The translations under genes and the position numbers were made by a program. Shown one piece after another: positions 20,101 through 29,791 of a stretch of 64,000 nucleotides of DNA; within the stretch, counting starts at the first letter, position 1; every line of letters starts with the position of its first letter. The stretch comes from Phycisphaeraceae bacterium (GTDB lineage Bacteria > Planctomycetota > Phycisphaerae > Phycisphaerales > UBA1924), in contig JAHCJI010000010.1 of NCBI GenBank assembly GCA_026126305.1, forward strand, positions 1-64,000. Reading direction: 5' to 3'. The notes beneath the pieces were generated by a model. The model was not told where the DNA came from, made no database searches, and saw nothing but the letters and a program-made list of their open reading frames with translations.

Positions 20101-20123
20101 AAAATGGGCCCCGAAGGGCCCCC
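20101..20123 (-). terminator. Rho-independent terminator after second sigma gene
   Basis: On the minus strand the gene at 20143 is followed within 20 bases by GGGCCCTTCGGGGCCC then ATTTTC. The stem is six GC pairs around a TTCG tetraloop, a very stable hairpin with a short T-run. This is a good intrinsic terminator candidate. Confidence 0.7.
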
Positions 20124-20142
20124 GCGAATCGATCCGGCTGTC

Positions 20143-21219
20143 TCAGGCCGTCGGAGCTACTTCGCCGACCGAAGCTTCCTGCTCCTGGTCTTGCTCCTCG
20201 GGACGCAAGCCCAGGAAGTTGGCCTCCAGTTCGAGACGGAGCTTCTCCATGGCCTTGTTCTGGATCTGCCGGACGCGCTCCTTGGTGACGCCGATGATCT
20301 GCCCGACCTGTTCAAGGGTCATGGGCTTCTCCTCGCCACTTTCGAGCCCGAAGCGGTGCTCGATCACGGTGCGTTCGACATCGGTCAGGTCGGCACGGTT
20401 GTCCATGACGATGCGCTTGACTTCCTCGGCGGCGTCCCGTTCGAAGTCGGCCCGCTTGGTCTCGAGGTAGTTGGACTTCTCGAGCTTGGGGTCGAAATCG
20501 GTGGGGAAGCGCTGGCGGTACTTGCTGAGCTTCATGCCCTGGCGGCTGAATGCCTTGAGAATGGCCCGGCAGGCGTAGGTGCTGAACTTGTACCCGCGGC
20601 CGGCGTCGAACTTGTCGACGGCGCGCAGCAGGGCCATGTTGCCCTCACTGACCAGGTCGGCGAAGTCGACCTCGGACATGCGGGTCCGTTTGGCCATTGC
20701 CAAGACCAATGCGAGGTTGGTCTCGGCGATCTGCTCGCGGATCAGGTCGGCCCGGCGATACCACCAGAGGATCTGCTCGGCCTGTTCGGGTGTGGGCTTG
20801 CGGTTGGGGTTTTTCTGGACCTCTTCCTGGAGCATCCACACCCGATGTCGGGCATAGTTGAACTGATGGAAAAGCACCTTTTCCTCGGCCGCGGTCAGGA
20901 TGACCTGCTGGCTGCTCTTGACCGTGCGGGTCCGCGTGGCCGACAAGTCGTCCATCACGGGGTGGTACCACGCGGTGTCGGGCTTCTGGATTTCTGGTGC
21001 CTGTTCGTAGATCTTGCTCTCGGCGTCGTCCTCGTAGAAGGCTGGGCTGTCGATGTAATCCATCTCCTGGGCCATGATCTGGTCCAGCAATCGTTCGTCG
21101 TCGGGGCTCAAGCGGCGGCGGGCTCCGCGCGCCACAACCCCCTGGCCCGAGATGCCGGCGTGCTGCCGACGACGGGCCTGCTCAAGCGGGCTCGGTCCTT
21201 GGCCACGATTCTGCCTCAT
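20143..21219 (-). CDS. Alternative sigma-70 family RNA polymerase sigma factor
   Basis: This second, smaller sigma (358 residues) has region 2 motifs TNLALVLAMAKR, DFADLVSEGNMALLRAVDKF and FSTYACRAILKAFSR. It also has a region 4 helix-turn-helix EQVGQIIGVTKERVRQIQ. The N-terminal 150 residues lack region 1.1, and the C-terminus ends in an acidic Glu/Gln tail. It is closer to group 2/3 factors than to ECF. The start has AAGGGAAG upstream. A TTCG-loop terminator follows. The regulon cannot be inferred. Confidence 0.9.
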   Translation of the reverse strand: MRQNRGQGPSPLEQARRRQHAGISGQGVVARGARRRLSPDDERLLDQIMAQEMDYIDSPAFYEDDAESKIYEQAPEIQKPDTAWYHPVMDDLSATRTRTVKSSQQVILTAAEEKVLFHQFNYARHRVWMLQEEVQKNPNRKPTPEQAEQILWWYRRADLIREQIAETNLALVLAMAKRTRMSEVDFADLVSEGNMALLRAVDKFDAGRGYKFSTYACRAILKAFSRQGMKLSKYRQRFPTDFDPKLEKSNYLETKRADFERDAAEEVKRIVMDNRADLTDVERTVIEHRFGLESGEEKPMTLEQVGQIIGVTKERVRQIQNKAMEKLRLELEANFLGLRPEEQDQEQEASVGEVAPTA

Positions 21220-21834
21220 CGATCACTTCCCTTCGCACTGCCCGGGATCGTCCATCCCGGGTTGTGTGGCGACCCCTGCGGGGCCTTGCCATGCCACACC
21301 ATGCTGCCATGCATTCCGGCCTGTTCCAAGGCCCATGCGATCTACCAGACCCTCGATCTACACCCGATCAGGCTTTCCCGATACAGGAAATCGACACGAA
21401 AAATACCAACACCGACCAAATCTCCCCCATTCCGGGGTTGACAAAATACTCCGTTCGATGCTTGCGGTCGTCCCTGCCGCCGATGCCAGATGAAAACGGG
21501 TTATCCCTTATACAACCCTATGCTTTCGGCTTTCGGCTGGAGCAGCGGCCTGTTGCCAGTTTTGTATGTTGCCGCTATCGAGACACATAGGAGATATACG
21601 ACACATGCTGGCGAATTGTTTCACCACCCCAGACAAACGAGGGATAATCCTAACAGAACAGAGATGTCGCGTTCCACCCACAAGCCCGGATACTCGCCGA
21701 ACCCCAATCACAAGAACGGATGCACCCGGCAAGAATGCCCGTCAAGATAACGTGCAAATCCACTTCAGGCCATCAAATTTCTCTAAATTTCCAGCAGCCG
21801 AAGCCCTAACAAATTCCTTGCCCTATACTTGCGC
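21220..21834. other. AT-richer intergenic region with promoter-like motifs
   Basis: These 615 bases are clearly less GC-rich than their surroundings. A perfect TTGACA lies at 21438-21443, but no good -10 follows at 15-18 bases. TATACT at 21824-21829 sits a few bases before the small ORF at 21835. A frame at 21605-21877 has AGGAG upstream but lacks GC-rich third positions, so I do not call it. The divergent sigma promoter should lie here. Confidence 0.5.
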
Positions 21835-21974
21835 ATGCCCACACGCCGTTCCGGGTTCCGCAAGAATGCGATCGTGACGGTCATCGTCGTTTCGCCGATC
21901 GCCGTGCTCGCGGCTTTGTTCTACCTGCTTGCCATGGCGTATCAAGCCCAGCTCGATGCCATGGGTCGAACCGA

Positions 21975-21996
<22 letters not shown>
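21835..21996 (+). CDS. Putative 53-residue single-pass membrane protein
   Basis: This short frame starts with ATG and gives a basic N-terminus ([11 protein letters not shown]), one strong membrane helix ([20 protein letters not shown]) and a 14-residue polar tail ending QPRAAP. Third positions are GC-rich in most codons, unlike the flanking gap. A TATACT box ends five bases before the ATG, so the transcript could be leaderless. It overlaps the 3' end of the superoxide dismutase gene by 22 bases on the opposite strand. It resembles small membrane proteins in general, and no family is recognised. Confidence 0.5.
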
Positions 21997-22586
<590 letters not shown>

Positions 22587-22766
22587 GGTGGTCTCCTTGG
22601 TCAATGATGGGCCCTGAGGCCTTGAACGGGAGTTTCTGGTTCGCAACGGATCGTATTCAGGCCGTTCGGTGAGTCTTGCGGGCCTTGAATCCCGTCCAAG
22701 GTTTCCCGAATCAGCTCCGGGCTGAAGTTGCCTGGGAATTGGATACAGCCGTCCGAGGAGGTATGG

Positions 22767-24056
22767 GTGCTGAAGGTGTTGGGAATCTCGATGGGCGTGC
22801 TGGTGGTGCTGGGCATCGGCGGCGCGGTCGGCTTGATGGGCATGGGCGGGCCAAAGGGTCTGCGAGATCGGCTGACACCCAAGGTTGAGCCCCCCCGCGT
22901 GCTGGTGCAATCGGCCAGCCGTGGCGACCTGCGTCAGACCATCAACGCACCGGGCAGTTTGGAACCCAAGCGGATGGTGCAGATCACCGCCCAGGTGAGC
23001 GCCCGGATCGTGGCGCTTCCCTTCGAAGAAGGCGACACCGTCCGCGAAGGCGATGTCGTCTGCCGGCTCGATGCCGAGGACCTCCAAGCTCGATTGGACG
23101 CGGCTGAGTCTCGATTGCGTTCGCAACAATCTCAACGTCAGGGGGCCTTGGCGGAGTTTGAACTGGCCCAACTGGAGCTAGGTCGCGTCCAGGAATTGTT
23201 CGATACGGGCGACGTGGCCAAGACCGAACTGGACAACGCCCGTGCCCGGTTCCTGCAAGCCCAGAGTTCGGTGTCGGTCATTGAGGCGGGCATCGAGGCG
23301 GCCCGGGCCGACGTGCGGGCGGCCCGACGCGACCTGGAGAACTCGGTCATCACAAGCCCCATCACGGGGCGGATCGTGAACCTGCCGGTGGAGGTGGGCG
23401 AGACGGTGCTGGGCACGTTCAACAATCAGGGATCGTTGATCATGCAGATCGCCGACCTGAGCACGATGCTGATGCGGGCCCGGGTGGACGAGACCAGCGT
23501 GGGCCTTGTGCGTGAGGGGCAGCGGGCCGAAGTCCGGCTGCTGGCCTATCGGGACCGGGTGTTCGAGGGGGTCGTGGAACGGGTGGGGCTCCAGCGTCGC
23601 ATCTTCACCGACGGCACCAGTTACGTGCAGGCGGACGTGCTGGTCACGCAAGGCGAGGACGACCTGTTGAGGACGGGGCTGACGGCCAACGCGGATATCC
23701 ATGTCGAGACGGTGCGCGACGCGATCGTGGTGCCCAGCCAGGCCGTGCTCGACCGGCGAGTGGAAGGGCTGCCGGACACGGCGCGTTTCTCGCCGCTGGT
23801 CGATCGTCTGAGGACGTTTGCCACGGTGGTGTACGTGGTCGAGGACGGGGTTGCGAAGGTGCGGCCGGTGCGTGCGGGCGTGAGCGACCTGACCGATACG
23901 GTGATCCTCGAAGGACTGGTGGAAGGCGATCAGGTCGTGACCGGGCCCTTCCGGGTGTTGCGCGACCTGGAAGACGGCAAGTTGCTGCGGGTGGATGAGG
24001 GACAAGCGGGCGAGGGGCCGCTGGGAGAAGGCGATGCCTCTGCGCAAGCGAAGTGA
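22767..24056 (+). CDS. macA: MacA-like periplasmic adaptor of tripartite efflux system
   Basis: This 429-residue HlyD/RND-type adaptor is anchored by one N-terminal helix ([20 protein letters not shown]). A lipoyl half-motif ([14 protein letters not shown]) precedes the coiled-coil hairpin at about residues 100-190. The second lipoyl half is [20 protein letters not shown], and a beta-barrel and membrane-proximal domain follow. I chose the GTG at 22767 because GAGGAGG lies five bases upstream. It begins a four-gene operon with an ABC ATPase, an ABC permease and a TolC-like protein, and would link the inner and outer membrane parts. Confidence 0.9.
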   Translation: MLKVLGISMGVLVVLGIGGAVGLMGMGGPKGLRDRLTPKVEPPRVLVQSASRGDLRQTINAPGSLEPKRMVQITAQVSARIVALPFEEGDTVREGDVVCRLDAEDLQARLDAAESRLRSQQSQRQGALAEFELAQLELGRVQELFDTGDVAKTELDNARARFLQAQSSVSVIEAGIEAARADVRAARRDLENSVITSPITGRIVNLPVEVGETVLGTFNNQGSLIMQIADLSTMLMRARVDETSVGLVREGQRAEVRLLAYRDRVFEGVVERVGLQRRIFTDGTSYVQADVLVTQGEDDLLRTGLTANADIHVETVRDAIVVPSQAVLDRRVEGLPDTARFSPLVDRLRTFATVVYVVEDGVAKVRPVRAGVSDLTDTVILEGLVEGDQVVTGPFRVLRDLEDGKLLRVDEGQAGEGPLGEGDASAQAK

Positions 24057-24831
24057 GCCCTCACCGGACACCCCCGCGATCCGTGTGCGTGGGCTGGAGA
24101 AGGTCTACAAGATGGGCGTGGAGCGCGTGCGTGCGCTCGACGGCGTGGACTTGGACATCGCCCGTGGCGAATTCGTGGCCATCATGGGTGCCTCGGGCTC
24201 TGGCAAGAGTACGCTGATGAACATGCTGGGCTGCCTGGACCGGCCCAGCGCGGGCGAGTATGAACTGGCGGGCATTCCTACTCGTCGCATGAACGCCGCC
24301 CGGCTGGCCAAGGTGCGCAACGAGCGCATCGGGTTCATCTTCCAGACCTTTGAGCTGTTACCCCGCGCGACGGCGATCCAGAACGTGATGCTGCCGATGA
24401 TCTACAGCCGCAAGCACGCCTTCGGGGCACGGGGGCGGGCCAAATCGGCGTTACGCCGGGTGGGGCTTGGGGATCGGATGCGTCACCGGCCCAACCAATT
24501 GTCGGGCGGGCAGCGGCAACGGGTGGCCATAGCCCGGGCGCTGGTGAACGAGCCGGCGATCCTGCTTGCCGACGAGCCCACGGGCAACCTGGACTCGAAC
24601 ACGACCACCGAGATCATTCGACTCTTTACCGACCTGCACGCCGAGGGTCAGACCATTGTGATCGTGACGCACGAGGAAGAGGTGGCCGGGTACGCGCAGC
24701 GGATCGTGCGGCTGCGAGACGGCAAGGTGTTCAGCGATGGTCCGACAGGCGAGGACGCGCTGCACCTGGCATACCTCCAATCGATGGCCGGGGCGGCGGC
24801 GAGACGCGCGGGCGAGGGGGCGTCGGCATGA
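24034..24831 (+). CDS. ABC transporter ATP-binding protein (MacB/LolD type)
   Basis: This 265-residue ATPase energises the adjacent permease. Walker A is GASGSGKST, the Q-loop lies in [13 protein letters not shown], the signature is [15 protein letters not shown], Walker B is [12 protein letters not shown] and the switch is IVTHE. The pattern is that of the MacB/LolD/FtsE clade. Start ATG at 24034 lies inside the adaptor gene (23-base overlap) with GGGAGAAGG upstream. In Escherichia coli MacB the ATPase and permease are fused; here they are separate. Confidence 0.93.
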   Translation: MPLRKRSEPSPDTPAIRVRGLEKVYKMGVERVRALDGVDLDIARGEFVAIMGASGSGKSTLMNMLGCLDRPSAGEYELAGIPTRRMNAARLAKVRNERIGFIFQTFELLPRATAIQNVMLPMIYSRKHAFGARGRAKSALRRVGLGDRMRHRPNQLSGGQRQRVAIARALVNEPAILLADEPTGNLDSNTTTEIIRLFTDLHAEGQTIVIVTHEEEVAGYAQRIVRLRDGKVFSDGPTGEDALHLAYLQSMAGAAARRAGEGASA

Positions 24832-26069
24832 TCGTGGTGCGTTTGCTGATGCAGACGGTGGTGCTGGCGCTGGGCCAGATCTGGGCGAACAAGGTGCGCT
24901 CGATGCTGACGACCCTTGGGATCGTCATCGGCGTGGCGGCGGTGGTGGCGACTGTGGCGGCCATCGAGGGGCTGCGCGGGTTCGTGCTGGCCGAGTTCGA
25001 GACCTTCGGGGCCACCAAGGTGTTCATCGCCGGCAACGTGCCCCAGAGCAAGCGTGGCGTGATGCGCTGGCGCGACGCGGCGCTGAAGATTGAAGAATTG
25101 GACGCCATCGAGCGGCACGCGCCGTCGGTGACGGCCATCACGCCGCACTGGTTCGCCGCCAGCCGCGTGGAGTATGGTCAAAACGCCATCGAGAGCGCCC
25201 GGGTGGTGGGCATCCGCCCGCAGTGGCACGACATCGAGAACCGGCAGGTGCGCGAGGGCCGCCCCTTCAACGTGCTCGACGAGGAACAAAGGCGATACGC
25301 CCTGCTCATCAACGCCCGGGCCATCGAAGAACTGAACCTGCCCATCAATCCCGTGGGCGAGTACGTGCTGCTGGCCGGGCGACGGTTCATGATCATCGGC
25401 GTGGTCGAGACACTGGAAATCAGCGCGATGTTTGGCGGTGGCGAGAGCCGGGCGGAGTTCTTCGTGCCCTTCTCGACGGCGATGATCCTCAACCCCAACG
25501 CGGTGATCTCGTATGCCCTGGCGTCGATGCGGTCGCCCCAGGCCGCCGAGGACACTCGGACGGAAGTCGACTTCGTGCTGCGATCGATGCGCGGGCTGGA
25601 CCCCGAAGAGGACGCGACGTTCAACGTCGAGATCCCCCAGGAATACGTCGACCGCTTCAAGGCGCTGTCGGCCGGGCTGGTGGCCGGGGCGGCGGGCATC
25701 GTGGGCATCAGCCTGCTGGTGGGGGGCATCGGGATCATGAACATCATGCTGGTCAGCGTGTCGGAGCGCACGCGCGAGATCGGGCTTCGCAAGGCCGTGG
25801 GCGCGCGACCAGCGGTGATCCTCGTGCAGTTCCTGACCGAAGCGGTGGTGCTGTGCCTGATGGGCGGGGCGGTGGGCATCGCCATCGGTCAGGCGATCAT
25901 CGTGGCGCTCAAGCAGATCCCCAATGCCCCGCTCGAACACGCCTCGATGCCGATGTGGGCGGTAGCCCTTGCGGTGGGGTTCTGCGCTGTCACGGGGGTC
26001 GTCTTTGGCGTGTTCCCGGCCATCAAGGCGGCCCGGCTTGATCCCATCGTCGCCCTGCGGCACGACTGA
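24828..26069 (+). CDS. ABC transporter permease (MacB/FtsX type)
   Basis: This 413-residue inner-membrane permease begins with an N-terminal helix (LTTLGIVIGVAAVVATVAAI). The large periplasmic MacB_PCD domain has the typical GIRPQWHDIENRQVREGRPF stretch. Three C-terminal FtsX helices carry ISLLVGGIGIMNIMLVSVSERTREIG. Start ATGA overlaps the ATPase stop. It is predicted to work mechanically, driving substrate through the adaptor and TolC channel. The substrate (antibiotic, peptide, glycolipid or lipoprotein) is unknown. Confidence 0.93.
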   Translation: MIVVRLLMQTVVLALGQIWANKVRSMLTTLGIVIGVAAVVATVAAIEGLRGFVLAEFETFGATKVFIAGNVPQSKRGVMRWRDAALKIEELDAIERHAPSVTAITPHWFAASRVEYGQNAIESARVVGIRPQWHDIENRQVREGRPFNVLDEEQRRYALLINARAIEELNLPINPVGEYVLLAGRRFMIIGVVETLEISAMFGGGESRAEFFVPFSTAMILNPNAVISYALASMRSPQAAEDTRTEVDFVLRSMRGLDPEEDATFNVEIPQEYVDRFKALSAGLVAGAAGIVGISLLVGGIGIMNIMLVSVSERTREIGLRKAVGARPAVILVQFLTEAVVLCLMGGAVGIAIGQAIIVALKQIPNAPLEHASMPMWAVALAVGFCAVTGVVFGVFPAIKAARLDPIVALRHD

Positions 26070-26087
26070 AATCTCGTGGAGATGCTC

Positions 26088-27764
26088 ATGCACACCATAC
26101 GACCCGCGGCCCTGGCCGCTTTGATTTTGCTGACCGCTGGTTGTGCCCAGCCCTTCGATCGGGCACCGCGCGATATGGGCCTGCACGGTCCCGATGGCCG
26201 CCTGAGGCATATCAAGCCACTGGCTTTGCCGAGGCTTGGCCAGCCGGAAGATGCCGCCCCTGCTCCCGAGCCCGCACCACGGGCGGTTGTGGTCGAGCCC
26301 GGCGCGGGTGTGGTGCCACTGACCATTGAAGCGGCCCGCGCAGCGGCGCTGGAGAACAACCTGGACGTGCGCGTGTCGCTGCTGGCACCGGCGATAGCCG
26401 CCGAGGCGCTCTCCCAGGAAGAGGCGGCCTTCGAGGCGGTCTTTCGCATCAGAGCTATAGCCCAGCAGACCGACCGCCCCACCTTCAGCGAGCTCCAGGA
26501 CGCCCAACAGGAATTCCAATCACTCAATCCGTCACTGACGATCCCCACGCGGCTGGGCGGCGACTTCACGCTGGCGGCACCCTTCACGCGCAACCAGACC
26601 AACAACCCCTTTGCGACACTGGACCCGGCCTTTACGCAAGACCTGGAGCTGAGCCTCAGCCAGCCTCTGCTTCGTGGGGCTGGTCGGAGGGCGACGACCG
26701 CGCCGCTGCGCATCGCCGCCCTGGACCACTCGCTGGCGGCGGCCCGGACGAAGCTTGAGGTCACCGCGCAGCTTGCCGCCGTCGATCGCGCCTACTGGCG
26801 CCTCTATGCCAACCGTCAGGTGGTCGAGGTGCGCATTGCCCAGCGAGACCTGGCCCGGGCCCAGCTGGAGCGAGCCCAGCGACAGTTCGCGGCCCAGCGC
26901 ATCGCAGAATTGGAAGTCCTGCGGGCCCAGAGCGGCCTGGCAGACCGCGCCGAGGCCATCATCGTGGCCCGCAGCGCCGCCGCGGCGAGCGAGCGTGAAC
27001 TCAAGCGGTTGCTCAACCTTCCGGGCCTGCCCATCGACGGGCCGCAATCCATTGATCTGGTCAGCGAGCCCGACCCGGCGTTGTACGATGCCAACGCGAG
27101 CCAGCTCATCGAGACCGCCCTGGCCTCACGCATGGAAATGCTTGAGTTGGAGCTGCAACTGGCCCAGGACCTCATCCGCATCGAACTGGCCGAGAACCGG
27201 GCACTGCCCGATGTGACCTTGGACGCCCTGTACCGCATCAACGGTCTGGGGGGCAACCACGGGCAGGCCCTGGAAATCATGGCCGAAAACAACTTCGAAG
27301 ACTGGCGCCTGGGCCTGACTGCCAGCATGCCCATCGGCAACGAGGCGGCCCTGGCAGGCTTGCGCCGGTCGGTCATAACCCGCCTCCAACGCATCGCCAC
27401 GGTGCAGGCCCGTGAGCGGACCATCCGCCAGGAAGTGATGCAGGCAGTCGACGACATGGCCAGCAGTTGGCAGCGGGTGCTGGCCGCGCGAGAACGCGTG
27501 GCACTGGCCACCCGAACATTGCGCGCCGAAGAGCGGCAGTTCGAAGTGGGCCGGGGCACATCCACCGACGTGCTCGACGCCGCCGCCCGTCTGGCCGATG
27601 CACAGTTGAGCGAGTTGTCGGCCATCGTGGACTATCAGTTGGCCCAGGTGGCAATCGCGCAGGCGACCGGCACACTCCTGGGTCAGGCCCGTGTCTCGAT
27701 CGAGCCGACACAGGCACCGGAACTTTCCGGCTGGCGCTATCGGCCCCGGGCCGGAACACGCTGA
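26088..27764 (+). CDS. TolC-family outer-membrane efflux lipoprotein
   Basis: This 558-residue outer-membrane channel starts with a lipoprotein signal: MHTIRPAALAALILLTAGC ends in a LTAGC lipobox. Two OEP repeats follow: an N-terminal half starting LTIEAARAAALENNLDVR and a second in which long amphipathic helices form the tunnel. It terminates the operon, 18 bases after the permease. ATG at 26088 was chosen for GTGGAG six bases upstream. It completes a MacA-MacB-TolC-like machine. Confidence 0.9.
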   Translation: MHTIRPAALAALILLTAGCAQPFDRAPRDMGLHGPDGRLRHIKPLALPRLGQPEDAAPAPEPAPRAVVVEPGAGVVPLTIEAARAAALENNLDVRVSLLAPAIAAEALSQEEAAFEAVFRIRAIAQQTDRPTFSELQDAQQEFQSLNPSLTIPTRLGGDFTLAAPFTRNQTNNPFATLDPAFTQDLELSLSQPLLRGAGRRATTAPLRIAALDHSLAAARTKLEVTAQLAAVDRAYWRLYANRQVVEVRIAQRDLARAQLERAQRQFAAQRIAELEVLRAQSGLADRAEAIIVARSAAAASERELKRLLNLPGLPIDGPQSIDLVSEPDPALYDANASQLIETALASRMEMLELELQLAQDLIRIELAENRALPDVTLDALYRINGLGGNHGQALEIMAENNFEDWRLGLTASMPIGNEAALAGLRRSVITRLQRIATVQARERTIRQEVMQAVDDMASSWQRVLAARERVALATRTLRAEERQFEVGRGTSTDVLDAAARLADAQLSELSAIVDYQLAQVAIAQATGTLLGQARVSIEPTQAPELSGWRYRPRAGTR

Positions 27765-27769
27765 GTAGG

Positions 27770-28072
27770 TCACCCCGACATCGCCCACCAGCCCATGGCG
27801 CACAGGGCCGCCGCATGGACAGCGGCCAACAGCCTCGTAGGCTCTCGAAAGCCCCGCTTGCTGGTCTTGTGTCGCAAGAGTTGCTGGGCCAGGGCCGCGC
27901 CGATGGCACCTCCCAGCCACTCCAGACGCCGAAGCGTGCGTTCGCGCGTACGCCAACGGCCGGTGCTGGCGGCACGCTTATCTTTGGCGTAGACCACAAA
28001 GGCCGCGCCACTCCACAGCGTCACCCAAGCCAGGGCCAGCACGAAGAGCCCTCCGCGAAAGGCTGGGTCCAC
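27770..28072 (-). CDS. DUF1294 family small membrane protein
   Basis: This 100-residue protein has two or three membrane segments. The conserved DUF1294 core is visible: VVYAKDKRAA then RTLRRLEWLGGAIGAALAQQ and LLRHKTSKRGFRE. The usual cold-shock-domain fusion partner is absent. It begins six bases after the end of the FG-GAP gene and may be cotranscribed with it. It is convergent with the TolC-like gene. Function unknown. Confidence 0.85.
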   Translation of the reverse strand: MDPAFRGGLFVLALAWVTLWSGAAFVVYAKDKRAASTGRWRTRERTLRRLEWLGGAIGAALAQQLLRHKTSKRGFREPTRLLAAVHAAALCAMGWWAMSG

Positions 28073-28078
28073 GCGTGA

Positions 28079-29674
28079 CTACCTTGGCTCGACAACCGTC
28101 AGGACACGGTTGGGCTCGACGCCTTCCATCACTACCTCTCGGCCGCTTGGGAAGCGAACGCGCAGGCGATCGATGCGCTCGGCGCGGCCCAGGCCAAAGT
28201 GGGCCTCCAGCGGGGGGCCGCTGTGAAAACTGGCCCCGACGACGATGGGCATGCGCCAGGTCCGGTCGCCGACGGTGACCTCCACCACGCTGCCCACGCC
28301 GTTGCGGTTGCTGACGGTGCCCTGAGCCTTGACTCGCAGCCACGCGTTGTCATTGGCGTCGGTCACGTTGCGCAGCAACACGGCCGGGCCGTCGACGTCG
28401 GTGATGACAAAGTCCAGCAGGCCGTTGTTGTCGATGTCGATGGGAGCCAGCCCCCGGCTGTCGCCGCGATGGTCCAGCCCGCTGCCCAGGCCCGCGTCGA
28501 TGAACGTGCCATCGCCCCGGCCTAGGAAGAACTGGGCCCGGGTATGCCATTCGGCCTGCACCCAGCCATTCACCGCCAGCAGGTCGAGGTGTCCGTTGAG
28601 GTTGGCATCGAAGAGGACCGTGCCCCAGGCGAAGAAGGTGTTATCCACGCCCGCGGCTACGGCGTTGCCCTCATAGGTGAATCGCCCGCCGCCCTGACCC
28701 AGGTACAGCGCGTTGGGCCCCGGCTCGTCGTTGGTGTTAAAGGGGCTGAAGCTCATGTTGGTGGTGTACAGGTCCAGGTGCCCGTCACCATTGACGTCGC
28801 CCAGGGCTACGCCCATGTCGTTGGCGTTGTGGGTCAGGCCCCAGGCCTCGCTCATTTCGGTGAAGGTGCCGTCGCCGTTGTTGCGCAGGGCGTAGTCCTC
28901 GTTGAAGTCGATGGCGGCGTAGATGTCCAGATGGCCATCGTCGTCCAGATCGATCAGCAGCGGCTGCCAGTGGAAGCGTTCGTCGGCGGGCAGGCCTTCG
29001 ATCCGGTCGGTGATGTCGGTGAAACGGAAATTGCCCTCGTTGCGGTACAGTCGGCGTGTGCGCTCGAACCAGCCACCGATGAAGATGTCCAGGAGTCCAT
29101 CGCCGTCGATGTCGCCAGCCGTAGCCCCGCCGTGGGTGGCCTCGTGGTAGTGGATGCCGCTGACCTCGGTCATGTCGGTGAAGGTGCCGTCGCCGTTGTT
29201 GCGGAAGATCCGCGTCGTGGGGAACGCCGGGTCGAATGGCGAGGAATCGTTGAAGACGATCAGGTCGTCGAAGCCATCGTTGTTCAGGTCCAGCCAGAAG
29301 GCCTGCTTGCTCATGCCCTCGACCAGATCGACACCCGCCTGCGCGGCTACTTCGGTGAAGGTGCCATCGCCATTGTTGCGGTACAGGTGGTTGGCATGTC
29401 CGGCACTGTTGGGTATGTAGATGTCCAGGAAGCCATCGTTGTTGAAATCGCCGATGGCCGCCCCGACGCCGAAACGCTCGTTCTGACCGGGGAACAGCGG
29501 TGGCACCGGCCGCTCGGAGATGCCGTGGACAAACCGGATATTGCAGCGGTCGGTGTCGTCGACGTAGCGAACGGCCTGGGCGTGTGCGGTGCCCACGCAC
29601 AGCGAAGCGGCACCTGCCAAGCCCAGGGTGGCCCATACCAATGCCCGGCCGGCCGGGGTCGTGCATCGTCTCAT
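28079..29674 (-). CDS. Secreted FG-GAP/VCBS repeat protein with ASPIC/UnbV domain
   Basis: This 531-residue protein has a Sec signal peptide (MRRCTTPAGRALVWATLGLA, cleaved after AHA). The mature protein is a series of FG-GAP repeats with calcium-loop patterns such as GDFNNDGFLDIYI, DLNNDGFDDLIVF and DIDGDGLLDIFIG, giving a beta-propeller. The C-terminal domain (RVRFPSGREVVMEGVEPNRV) is the ASPIC/UnbV module seen in CRTAC1-like proteins. These are often extracellular and calcium-dependent, with an unknown substrate. The start is preceded by AGGAGG. Such proteins are common in planctomycetes. Confidence 0.9.
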   Translation of the reverse strand: MRRCTTPAGRALVWATLGLAGAASLCVGTAHAQAVRYVDDTDRCNIRFVHGISERPVPPLFPGQNERFGVGAAIGDFNNDGFLDIYIPNSAGHANHLYRNNGDGTFTEVAAQAGVDLVEGMSKQAFWLDLNNDGFDDLIVFNDSSPFDPAFPTTRIFRNNGDGTFTDMTEVSGIHYHEATHGGATAGDIDGDGLLDIFIGGWFERTRRLYRNEGNFRFTDITDRIEGLPADERFHWQPLLIDLDDDGHLDIYAAIDFNEDYALRNNGDGTFTEMSEAWGLTHNANDMGVALGDVNGDGHLDLYTTNMSFSPFNTNDEPGPNALYLGQGGGRFTYEGNAVAAGVDNTFFAWGTVLFDANLNGHLDLLAVNGWVQAEWHTRAQFFLGRGDGTFIDAGLGSGLDHRGDSRGLAPIDIDNNGLLDFVITDVDGPAVLLRNVTDANDNAWLRVKAQGTVSNRNGVGSVVEVTVGDRTWRMPIVVGASFHSGPPLEAHFGLGRAERIDRLRVRFPSGREVVMEGVEPNRVLTVVEPR

Positions 29675-29791
29675 CTTCGCGTTCCTCCTGAAGTCCTGTA
29701 CGCGGCCCGGGCCGCCTGCGTTGCGGCCGGTTTCCATGGATATCGGCCCCACAGCTCTGACAATCCAGCCCTGGGATTCGAACAACGAGGC

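Noticed and set aside
21436..21470. TTGACA promoter for the gap at 21220-21834
   Set aside because: The -35 hexamer is perfect, but no convincing -10 lies at 15-18 bases, so I do not call a promoter.
21605..21877. Plus-strand frame of 90 codons with AGGAG upstream
   Set aside because: Third positions are not GC-rich, no domain is seen, and it overlaps the better small ORF at 21835 in another frame.
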